Origin: Actinomycetes bacterium
GTDB taxonomy: Bacteria; Planctomycetota; Phycisphaerae; JAACET01
NCBI GenBank assembly: GCA_030631725.1
Contig: DAOVKO010000031.1
Span: 1-13,749, forward strand
Length of the DNA: 13,749 nucleotides
Direction: 5' to 3'
Position numbers and translations under genes: made by a program. Below the pieces are notes generated by a model. That model was not told the DNA's origin. It was given only the letters and a program-made list of their open reading frames with translations, and made no database searches. The stretch's first letter is position 1. Each line of letters begins with the position of its first letter. Shown here piece after piece: positions 8,118-13,749 of the stretch.

Positions 8118-8128
8118 AAAACCTTGTA

Positions 8129-9484
8129 TTAGCGATTAGTTCTTTCTTCTGTTTTGCCGGAGACGACACCGGTCAGCGAGCGTCGGAAATTCTTCTGGCC
8201 CCCTCGATTTCGCTCTGTTGCTTTGCGGAACATTCGGCCCAACAGACTGCTGGCTCTGTCTGAATGGCCTGTTCGGGAAGCCCTTGTCGAGGAAGCCCGA
8301 CTCCCACTGCTGGGGTCGTTCCCTGCCAACCGCATGGCTAGATCTACTAGGCTGGTCCTGATCTTGCTGTTTGGTGCGTAAAGGGCCAGCGGATCACCTG
8401 CGTTTATGCTCCGCGAGACTGTCCGCCAGTCGTCGGGAACTTGGGCGAAAATCTTGTGCTTGAGTGTTTTTTCAACATCTTGTATTCGCAGGTAGCTCGA
8501 CTCCCGCCCCAGCCGGTTGATAATCAGTAGTATCCGCTCCAATGGAGATTCCGCAGATGCGAGATTTGCTGACGGGCCTTCCCCCCCCAGCCCGTGCCTG
8601 CGGGTCATGGCCTCCAGTATGCGATGGGCGTTGCGGATCGACGGCACCAGCAAGTTCATCACCAGCAATATGTTGTCCGCCATGCGCAAGAGCCCCAAGT
8701 CAGTCTGGTTGCTGGGACTCAGACCGTCGAGGATCACGTAGTCGTACATGTCGGTCAATGTGGAGATTACCGCCGTAACCAGCTTGTGCGCTTGGTTGGT
8801 CTGTAACAGTTCGCCTTGCGAAAGAGCTGTTGGCCGGGCGATCACCGCCAGTCCCGAGCTGTGCTTGGTCAGCACCCGCTCCAGCATCTGCGGGTCCAGC
8901 GTCTCGGAACTCTCCGCCAGATCACCCAGTGTGAAAGAGGGCATCAAATCCAGATAGGTAGCTACCTGTCCCCCACAGAAATCCAGGTCCAACACCACCG
9001 CCGTCTGGTTGCAGCTGCTGACCAATTCACAGGCCGTGTTGACCGCCACGAATGTTGCCCCGCAGCCTCCCGTGGACCGCACCGTAGCCAGAATTCTCCC
9101 TTTGGCAGCCCCTGAAGGCTTCAGCGCCGCCACTTTCGCCAGAGCCATACTCAGTTGCTCGCTGTCGATGGGTTTGGTTAAAAATTCACACATCCCCGAT
9201 CGCATGCTCGTCAGGATTAACTGAGGGTCGCCCGAATCGGCGATGGCGAAAATCCGGCTCTTCTGGCAGGTCCGATTTAGACGTGATGCCAATGTCAGCA
9301 GCGGATCAGGCTCTGGATGCAGGTAAACGATCACCACGTCGGGCGTCAGTCGTTCTACCGTAGGGATCAGTTCATCCGGGTTGCTCACCTCAGCCACTAT
9401 GCGTGCATCTCGATTTGCCTGGAGATGATTGCGCAGGGATGATGCAAATTCATCATCGGTGTTGAAGACGACTACTTTTATCAC
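8129..9484 (-). CDS. cpaE: CpaE/TadZ pilus-localising ParA-like protein with pseudo-receiver
   Basis: 451 residues from the GTG at 9484. TadZ/CpaE proteins place the Tad machine in the cell. The N-terminal ~120 residues form a receiver-like fold: the acidic pair TDD and the Lys of LTKP are kept, but tyrosine replaces the phospho-acceptor aspartate in PDVVIVYLHP, as in atypical receivers of this family. The second half is a MinD/ParA-type ATPase whose deviant Walker A reads STGGCGAT, so both lysines of the usual KGGxGK motif are missing. A Walker A' LDLDFCGGQ and a Walker B YVILDG are present. The C-terminal ~60 residues are Ser/Arg-rich and look disordered. An 18-nt longer frame from a GTG at 9502 lacks a ribosome binding site, while AGGAG lies 10 nt before the GTG at 9484. 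The pathway role is confident; ATPase activity is doubtful. Confidence 0.9.
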   Translation of the reverse strand: MIKVVVFNTDDEFASSLRNHLQANRDARIVAEVSNPDELIPTVERLTPDVVIVYLHPEPDPLLTLASRLNRTCQKSRIFAIADSGDPQLILTSMRSGMCEFLTKPIDSEQLSMALAKVAALKPSGAAKGRILATVRSTGGCGATFVAVNTACELVSSCNQTAVVLDLDFCGGQVATYLDLMPSFTLGDLAESSETLDPQMLERVLTKHSSGLAVIARPTALSQGELLQTNQAHKLVTAVISTLTDMYDYVILDGLSPSNQTDLGLLRMADNILLVMNLLVPSIRNAHRILEAMTRRHGLGGEGPSANLASAESPLERILLIINRLGRESSYLRIQDVEKTLKHKIFAQVPDDWRTVSRSINAGDPLALYAPNSKIRTSLVDLAMRLAGNDPSSGSRASSTRASRTGHSDRASSLLGRMFRKATERNRGGQKNFRRSLTGVVSGKTEERTNR

Positions 9485-9494
9485 TCTGGCACGT

Positions 9495-9499
9495 CTCCT
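9495..9499 (-). promoter_or_regulatory. cpaE: Ribosome binding site deciding the cpaE start
   Basis: AGGAG on the minus strand lies 10 nt before the GTG at 9484 and overlaps the alternative GTG at 9500-9502. It supports the shorter CpaE, starting Met-Ile-Lys-Val-Val. Confidence 0.6.
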
Positions 9500-9539
9500 C
9501 ACAACGGCCGGTATCTACCGCTACCGACCTGTGACTATT

Positions 9540-9756
9540 CTATTGCATCCAAGCCACCGGGTGTTCGCCGCTCAGTTGCCCGAAAGTCGCCATCAGCCCA
9601 GCGGTATACTTCTTGGGATTGTTGTTGCTGGCGAAGAACTCCTCTGCTTGCCCGGAAGAAGCCGTTTGCTGCATCAGGGCTGGGTCCGCGCCGGGCAGCC
9701 CGCCATAAATCGGCGGATAGTCTGTTTGCCTTTCGGCGTTTTCCCGTAATGTTCAT
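9540..9756 (-). CDS. Small unrecognised protein with apparent 1-nt frameshift
   Basis: I do not recognise this gene. An ATG at 9756 with GGAGG 9 nt upstream opens a frame that, read literally, gives an Arg-rich 73-residue product ending at 9535 that does not look like a natural protein. If one base is removed from the GGGAAAA run (CCC 9743-9745, TTTT 9739-9742 on the plus strand), the frame becomes a balanced 71-residue protein starting MNITGNAERQTDYPPIYGG and ending at a TAG at 9540. Its second half has a clear helical segment (QAEEFFASNNNPKKY) and it ends HPVAWMQ. No signal peptide or membrane segment is seen. It lies between cpaC and cpaE with normal operon spacing. Either the assembly has a homopolymer error, or the gene is truly broken, or slippage restores it. 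Confidence 0.55.
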
Positions 9757-9765
9757 ATTTTGAGT

Positions 9766-9809
9766 CCTCCGCCTCCTGGGCCAATAAACTCCATTGTCGC
9801 CAGCGGAGG
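9766..9809 (-). promoter_or_regulatory. Possible hairpin masking the small-gene ribosome binding site
   Basis: On the minus strand, CCTCCGC (9809-9803) and GCGGAGG (9772-9766) are perfect 7-nt complements with a 30-nt loop. The second arm contains the GGAGG ribosome binding site of the small gene. Pairing would lower its translation unless ribosomes finishing cpaC open the structure. The loop is long, so this is tentative. Confidence 0.25.
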
Positions 9810-9828
9810 GAGCGCACCAGCGTTTCTC

Positions 9829-11298
9829 CTAGCTGCCCTCCTCCTTGTCTGTTGGTCCCCAGGGACCTTTCAATCTACTCGGTTCATTAAACAGTTCTGT
9901 GCCGCGTCTGAGGCGTTCGGCTGGCACACGGCTGGTGTTCTCGATCTGTCCAAGCCCGAACAGCCGGAAATTATTCGGATCACGCAAGTTTTCGCCTGGC
10001 ATAGGCCCCACCTGGGCGGGGTTCAGCGGCTCGATGAGTTCGGGAGTTACGATAATCAATAACTCCGTTTCGCTCTTTTGATATTGCACCGAACGGAACA
10101 ACACTCCCAGTATCGGCAAATTACCTAAACCCGGCACGCGTCTGGCAAAAGCCCGCGTTCTTTGGCTGAGCAGCCCGGCTATGGCGAAGGTTTGACCGCT
10201 GCCCAGCTCTATCGTGGTATGGACGTTGCGAATAATCTTGCCAGGAACAGGCAATCCTCCGATCACTACGGCATTGGAGGTGTCCGGCTCGGAAACCTCT
10301 GGAGCTATCTTCAGCCGGATCAGTTGCCCGGACAGAACCGTCGGCGTAAATCTCAGCCGCACCCCGTACTCTCTAAAGTTCACCGATATGGCGCCGCCCT
10401 CTTGGGCAACAGGAACGGGAAACTCACCGCCGGCCAGAAAGCTCGCCTCGTGGCCGTTGAGCGTAATCAGGGTAGGCTCGGCCAGAATATGCATTAAATT
10501 GTTATCCTGCATGGCTATCAGGAAGGCCTGAAGGTTGGCCCGGGTCAGACCGCCGAATATTGTCACCGACGGGGAAACCACTTGATTACCGCCGGTTACC
10601 GCAAAGGGCATGGTTCCGGCCACCCCTGTACCGTCTGGCCAACCCATACTCAGCGGCTGAATTGCTCCCACCATTGAGCCGCCGAACGCCGTACCGCCGG
10701 CCGCCTGGAAGTTTATGCCCAGGGCTCGAGTGGCCGTTCGGGACACCTCCGCGATAGTAACCCGCAGTTGAATCTGTTGGACCCCGGCTATCTCCATGTG
10801 GTTCTTGATCTTGCTCGAGTAGATGCCCGCGATGTCAAAAATCCGCTCGCTGGTTTGCACGTCCGGCACGCTCCCCGAAAGGATTACCGTGTCCATGATC
10901 GATGAAACCTTCACCCTGCTGTACGGGGAGAGCTTTTCAATCGTCGCCTGCAGGGCCGACAGGTCCAAACCCACCGAGACCACGTAGGTGATTCTTTCTC
11001 CGTCGGCTCTTACCAGGGTCATGGTTGTCCGTCCGTATTGCTTTCCGCTGATCATCAGTTTGACCGGCGAGATCGCTTGGACCTCTACGATCCCTGGATT
11101 GGCTACCAGAACCTTTTTGATAGGTTCAGGGCTCACTAGCGTGGTGGTTTCCTGGACCGACACGGAGATAAATCGCTCGGACAGCTTTTGCTCCTGCTGC
11201 TCTTGCTCTGCCGTCTGGCCTATCAGGGGCCCGGCCAGCAGACATAGCAGCACGGCCGCGCCTGACACAATTCTTTTTAACTGTGGCGATCGCTTCAT
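9829..11298 (-). CDS. cpaC: CpaC/RcpA outer-membrane secretin
   Basis: 489 residues, normal length. CpaC forms the gated outer-membrane ring through which the Flp pilus passes. A signal peptide covers about 1-30. A pilus-assembly N-terminal domain (about 43-110, ending in ERITYVVSVG) and a BON-like domain (about 113-170) precede the secretin beta-barrel region (about 250-422), which carries the signature VPGLGNLPILGVLFRS at 388-403. A tail of about 65 residues follows. The start ATG at 11298 overlaps the cpaB stop (ATGA) and has AGGAGG 7 nt upstream, so translation is probably coupled to cpaB. Identification is secure. Confidence 0.95.
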   Translation of the reverse strand: MKRSPQLKRIVSGAAVLLCLLAGPLIGQTAEQEQQEQKLSERFISVSVQETTTLVSPEPIKKVLVANPGIVEVQAISPVKLMISGKQYGRTTMTLVRADGERITYVVSVGLDLSALQATIEKLSPYSRVKVSSIMDTVILSGSVPDVQTSERIFDIAGIYSSKIKNHMEIAGVQQIQLRVTIAEVSRTATRALGINFQAAGGTAFGGSMVGAIQPLSMGWPDGTGVAGTMPFAVTGGNQVVSPSVTIFGGLTRANLQAFLIAMQDNNLMHILAEPTLITLNGHEASFLAGGEFPVPVAQEGGAISVNFREYGVRLRFTPTVLSGQLIRLKIAPEVSEPDTSNAVVIGGLPVPGKIIRNVHTTIELGSGQTFAIAGLLSQRTRAFARRVPGLGNLPILGVLFRSVQYQKSETELLIIVTPELIEPLNPAQVGPMPGENLRDPNNFRLFGLGQIENTSRVPAERLRRGTELFNEPSRLKGPWGPTDKEEGS

Positions 11299-12347
11299 TC
11301 TGTGGCCTCCTGTTCGCCAAAGAATTCGTTTTCTAGGTATTCAAGGACCTTGGTCTTGTCTTGCTTACGCAGTTCCTGCAACTTTTGAGGCTGCGGTACC
11401 TTCTGGCTGTTTTGTGATGCCGAACCTGGCTCGATCCGCCTGGCGGAGCTGGCATTCTCGAAGACTATTTCTTCCGTTGTGAGACCTCTGAAAATCTGCA
11501 TCTGCCAACGCGGATCCACCTTCACCGGAGCTACTGGCGACGGGGAAGCTTTCTTGGGCTTCAACAGGTTCTTCATCCAGCTCTTCAGACTTTTCGGTTG
11601 TTCCCCGCTGATCTCTTCCTCCGCCTTGCCCCTAAGCAACTCCTCAAAGGTAATCGCCGACAGGGTTGAGGTCGAATCCGCGCCCCGACCGCTCCGAAGC
11701 GACAATCTGATCGTACCTCTGCTAGAGGCCATCGACAGCCACTGGGCCTGACGTGGTTTGACTAGCAGGGTCACTGAGCGCACTATTATCGGCTGGTTGT
11801 TTTCGCCCGGTTCTTTTACCTGTCCAACCGCGCTGATCGTGACATTTTGCAGGATCGTCCGCGTTACCGTTTTTGTGGGCCCGGATTTAGCCCGCTTGAC
11901 ATTGAACGTCGCTACCACGTCCACTTTGTCTCCCGGTTTGAGGAACCCCCCCACACCGCTGAACTCATCCACCTTGACTGCCATGGCCAGATAACCTGAA
12001 GGGATCAGGGCCGGCAAGCCCGGAGTCGTCCCCGGCGGGGTCAGCATGGGCTCCAAGATCGGCAGATCAGCAGACAAAGGCGCCTGGTTAACCCGACCCA
12101 CCAGCTTTTGAGGATCGGCGTACGCCTCCCCCGGCACCGCCGAGCGAGGCCACTGCACTGTCTTCAGGTCTGCCAACTGAATCGGCGTGCCTGGAGACAC
12201 ACTGCGGCTAGCCACCACTACCGGCGTGTCGCCCTGGCTCGCCGCCGCCGAAAGCCTGCTCTTTTCGATGTAGTTCCACCCCATTTTTAGGGCCAAAAGC
12301 CCTATGCCCACTCCTACAAGCATTGGGATTATCGCTTTACTTTTCAT
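11295..12347 (-). CDS. cpaB: CpaB/RcpC periplasmic pilus assembly protein
   Basis: 350 residues. CpaB is a periplasmic partner of the secretin, anchored by an N-terminal membrane helix (about 6-24). An SAF domain lies at about 42-103 (starts TPVVVASRSVSPGTPI), followed by the RcpC domain at about 115-220 with the typical GFLKPGDKVDVV and VTLLVKPRQAQ motifs. The family's C-terminal strand is visible as MQIFRG at 283-288, but it is separated from the RcpC domain by a Lys/Pro-rich linker (about 235-280) and is followed by a Gln/Lys-rich tail of about 60 residues. The start ATG has GGAG 6 nt upstream. Its stop overlaps the cpaC start. Identification is secure. Confidence 0.93.
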   Translation of the reverse strand: MKSKAIIPMLVGVGIGLLALKMGWNYIEKSRLSAAASQGDTPVVVASRSVSPGTPIQLADLKTVQWPRSAVPGEAYADPQKLVGRVNQAPLSADLPILEPMLTPPGTTPGLPALIPSGYLAMAVKVDEFSGVGGFLKPGDKVDVVATFNVKRAKSGPTKTVTRTILQNVTISAVGQVKEPGENNQPIIVRSVTLLVKPRQAQWLSMASSRGTIRLSLRSGRGADSTSTLSAITFEELLRGKAEEEISGEQPKSLKSWMKNLLKPKKASPSPVAPVKVDPRWQMQIFRGLTTEEIVFENASSARRIEPGSASQNSQKVPQPQKLQELRKQDKTKVLEYLENEFFGEQEATE

Positions 12348-12367
12348 GTTTTGCTCCCTGGACTCGT

Positions 12368-12397
12368 GCTACGTAGCTCCCTTCGCGGAGTAGTAGC
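12368..12397 (-). other. Weak hairpin in the tadE-cpaB spacer
   Basis: On the minus strand, GCTAC and GTAGC can pair, with an inner CTCC/GGAG stem and an unpaired internal stretch between them. It sits in the 67-nt spacer between tadE and cpaB. There is no T-tract, so it is not a terminator; it may only be a chance fold or a processing site. Confidence 0.25.
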
Positions 12398-12414
12398 AGC
12401 AGTTTCAAGCCGTT

Positions 12415-12822
12415 CTAGTCTGCTCCTTCCTTACGCATTACCGTCGTTGCTCCCAGATTGAAGTCGGTTGGCCCGAAGTACCCGCCCAAAAGCGAAACGT
12501 CGGCGAAGGGAATCAACACCGTGACCGTTTCGTTGGGATTTCCCGGCGATGAGCGGCTGATCTGGACCGTGTAGGTATTCAGGCCCGTCGGGTTCATGCT
12601 GGCCACCACTCGGTCCCGGATGTCTTGCTCGGTGCTGCCTTGAAGCACAGCCACCCGGGCACCCTCGCGACTGGAGTTAGTCAGGGTCTCCCGTACCATA
12701 AATACCCATCCAAATTCGATGATTCCGAAGACCAGAGTCAACAACAACGGCAGCACCACCGCCAATTCCACAGCAGCGGCGCCGCGTATTGAACTATCGG
12801 TTTGTTTTGCCTGCCAATTCAT
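12415..12822 (-). CDS. tadE: TadE-like pseudopilin
   Basis: 135 residues from the ATG at 12822. TadE proteins are minor pseudopilins of the Tad system, cleaved by the CpaA peptidase. The sequence RG followed by AAAVELAVVLPLLL shows the prepilin cleavage site, with the glutamate at mature position +5 and a single hydrophobic helix. The conserved SREGARVAV motif follows shortly after. The frame can be extended 15 nt upstream to a TTG, but the ATG at 12822 overlaps the cpaA stop (TAATG) and has GGTGG 8 nt upstream, so it is the likely coupled start. It is the only pseudopilin visible in this window; no TadF or TadG gene is present here. Confidence 0.92.
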   Translation of the reverse strand: MNWQAKQTDSSIRGAAAVELAVVLPLLLTLVFGIIEFGWVFMVRETLTNSSREGARVAVLQGSTEQDIRDRVVASMNPTGLNTYTVQISRSSPGNPNETVTVLIPFADVSLLGGYFGPTDFNLGATTVMRKEGAD

Positions 12823-13379
12823 TAGAACATCCACCAATTTGCCCCTTGGGAGAACATCACCACCAGGGCCCCTATGCTCAGGGGCACACCATAGGGGAGC
12901 AGCTGGCTGGTGCTTTGAAGCACCTTCACCGATCCAAACTCGCTAAAGGCTGTTTTGAAGCTCTTGAGTTTGGTCATTATCAGACTCATATTGAAATATG
13001 CCTGCCAAAGCCGTCGGCCCAGAACGATCATCACCACGGCAATCGCCCCGGCCAGGATCGCACCCACACAGAAGGCCCGGAGCGTCAGCGCTGGACCAAG
13101 CCATACCCCGATCCCCGCCATTAGCTTTACGTCCCCGGCACCCATGGCATGCATCAGCCACGGTATTATCAAAAGACCAAAACCCAGCAGCATCCCCAGC
13201 AGGCCCTGCCAAAGCCCCATCCAGCCGTGGAATACCGCTTGGGCGGTAAAACCCGACAAAATGATAAAAAGATTCAGCCAGTTGGGAACTTTGTGATAAC
13301 GCAGGTCTATCCACGATGCCAACACAACGCCCGGCACCAGGAATGCCGCACTCACATGGAAATATCCCACAGCGTCCAT
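12822..13379 (-). CDS. cpaA: CpaA/TadV prepilin peptidase
   Basis: 185 residues from the ATG at 13379. This inner-membrane aspartic peptidase cleaves the Flp pilin and TadE-type pseudopilins. The two catalytic aspartates are in DLRYHKVPN (D25) and GAGDVKLM (D83). Several membrane helices follow the family pattern, and the C-terminal LPYGVPL motif is present. The N-terminal methyltransferase domain of PilD-type enzymes is absent, as usual for the Tad class. The frame extends 54 nt upstream to a TTG, but AGGAGG lies 7 nt before the ATG at 13379, which decides the start. Its stop overlaps the tadE start. Confidence 0.94.
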   Translation of the reverse strand: MDAVGYFHVSAAFLVPGVVLASWIDLRYHKVPNWLNLFIILSGFTAQAVFHGWMGLWQGLLGMLLGFGLLIIPWLMHAMGAGDVKLMAGIGVWLGPALTLRAFCVGAILAGAIAVVMIVLGRRLWQAYFNMSLIMTKLKSFKTAFSEFGSVKVLQSTSQLLPYGVPLSIGALVVMFSQGANWWMF

Positions 13380-13386
13380 CGCTGTT

Positions 13387-13392
13387 CCTCCT
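13387..13392 (-). promoter_or_regulatory. cpaA: Ribosome binding site deciding the cpaA start
   Basis: AGGAGG on the minus strand lies 7 nt before the ATG at 13379 and rules against the upstream TTG at 13433, which has no comparable site. Confidence 0.75.
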
Positions 13393-13458
13393 TTTACTAC
13401 CGCGTAATTCTTCTTGCCGACTTCGCCCGACAAGCCCTGGAAATTCGTTGTTTCAAAG

Positions 13459-13549
13459 GGCCAGGGCCCAGTTCCTCGAAGGCCTTGCTGTTTCTACCGG
13501 CCAATTGCCGTCCGGTAAAAACCTCCTTCGCTGAACTGGGCCTCTGGCC
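13459..13549 (-). ncRNA. Long nested RNA hairpin between flp and cpaA
   Basis: Three nested arm pairs share one axis. GGCCAG (13459-13464) pairs with CTGGCC (13544-13549). GGCCCAGTTC (13465-13474) pairs with GAACTGGGCC (13533-13542). CGAAGG (13477-13482) pairs with CCTTCG (13525-13530). An inner 10-bp stem (13491-13500 with 13512-13521) closes an 11-nt loop. That makes about 32 base pairs, broken by one bulge, one 2x2 mismatch and a 3/8 internal loop. The one imperfect pair of the inner stem is G-U on the minus-strand RNA but C-A on the plus strand, so the fold suits the operon transcript. No T-tract follows, so it is not a standard terminator. It may set the pilin-to-machinery mRNA ratio. 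Confidence 0.6.
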
Positions 13550-13560
13550 AGAATCCCTTC

Positions 13561-13598
13561 GAACAGAGTCCAGTCGCACCTAAGCGACTAGACTGTTC
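13561..13598 (-). ncRNA. Strong hairpin just after the pilin stop codon
   Basis: On the minus strand, the arm at 13598-13584 pairs with the arm at 13577-13561 around a 6-nt loop. There are 11 continuous pairs including one G-U, then a 2-nt bulge and 4 more pairs (GAAC/GTTC). It begins 10 nt after the flp stop. No T-tract follows, so it is more likely a 3' mRNA-protecting or processing hairpin than a Rho-independent terminator. The wobble pair again favours the minus-strand RNA. Confidence 0.6.
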
Positions 13599-13608
13599 CT
13601 TTGGAAGT

Positions 13609-13749
13609 TTACACAGGCTCGGCGCCACTGGGTAGCGTGGTCGAGACTGTCGTGAAGATGTCCTTCACCTTGTTGCCCAGCAGCGTAATAGCCGCCAGAG
13701 CAACAATGATGATCAGAGCCAGCATCACGGCATACTCAGTAGCCGTAGG
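13609..13749 (-). CDS. flp: Flp-family major pilin (N-terminus off the window)
   Basis: The last 46 residues and the stop are visible; the start lies beyond the right edge. The segment begins P-T-A-T-E-Y-A-V-M-L-A-L, the class IVb Flp pilin motif with the glutamate at mature position +5 and the adjacent tyrosine. A hydrophobic helix of about 20 residues follows, then a short tail ending GAEPV. Flp is the structural subunit of the Tad pilus and is processed by the downstream CpaA. A proline at mature position 1 resembles planctomycete pilins I know of. Two strong hairpins separate it from cpaA, which is typical when a pilin must be made in excess over the machinery. Only the cleavage-site glycine and leader peptide are unseen. 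Confidence 0.9.
   Translation of the reverse strand, partial: PTATEYAVMLALIIIVALAAITLLGNKVKDIFTTVSTTLPSGAEPV

Noticed and set aside
9730..9756. GGGAAAA as a programmed -1 frameshift site in the small gene
   Set aside because: The heptamer is in the right phase for -1 slippage, but the -1 frame meets a stop after about 20 codons. The good frame is the +1 frame, so classical -1 frameshifting does not rescue it.
13397..13579. 60-codon minus-strand frame between flp and cpaA
   Set aside because: It starts at a GTG without a ribosome binding site and its sequence is forced by the two hairpin structures. It is Arg-rich and unlike a known protein, though I cannot fully exclude a small product.

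Overview
The window reads as one continuous stretch of bacterial chromosome in which every supported gene is on the minus strand, so the biological order runs from the right edge to the left edge. The DNA is moderately GC-rich. The Flp pilin has a Pro-Thr-Ala-Thr-Glu-Tyr-Ala mature start, and the operon contains lipobox-bearing TPR and CpaD/OmpA-like proteins. Both resemble Tad loci that I associate with Planctomycetes-type bacteria. This assignment is an impression from sequence style, not a phylogenetic result.

Layout in transcription order (right to left): flp pilin (partial, runs off the right edge), a 229-nt highly structured spacer, cpaA/tadV prepilin peptidase, tadE pseudopilin, cpaB, cpaC secretin, a small unrecognised gene with an apparent 1-nt frameshift, cpaE/tadZ, cpaF/tadA ATPase, tadB, tadC, a CpaD/OmpA-like lipoprotein, a TPR lipoprotein (TadD-like), a HerA-family ATPase, then a 257-nt spacer with a good sigma70-type promoter, and dnaA (partial, runs off the left edge). 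Spacers inside the tad-herA block are 0-72 nt, with stop/start overlaps at cpaA-tadE and cpaB-cpaC, so this block is very probably one long operon. Its own promoter lies outside the window.

How it works together: CpaA processes the Flp pilin and the TadE pseudopilin. CpaF powers assembly on the TadB/TadC inner-membrane platform, and CpaE/TadZ positions the machine. CpaB and the CpaC secretin form the periplasmic and outer-membrane channel, helped by the two lipoproteins. The HerA-family DNA pump at the end of the operon is not a standard Tad component and is the most thought-provoking gene here. dnaA appears to be a separate transcription unit that starts after herA.

The strongest non-standard signals are: (i) two tandem RNA hairpins between flp and cpaA, one with about 32 base pairs; (ii) a real-looking 71-residue reading frame between cpaC and cpaE that is recovered only by removing one base from a GGGAAAA run; (iii) the HerA ATPase embedded in a Tad operon. 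No rRNA, tRNA, CRISPR array or insertion sequence was seen. No stretch above 300 bases is without a gene if the small frameshifted gene is accepted.
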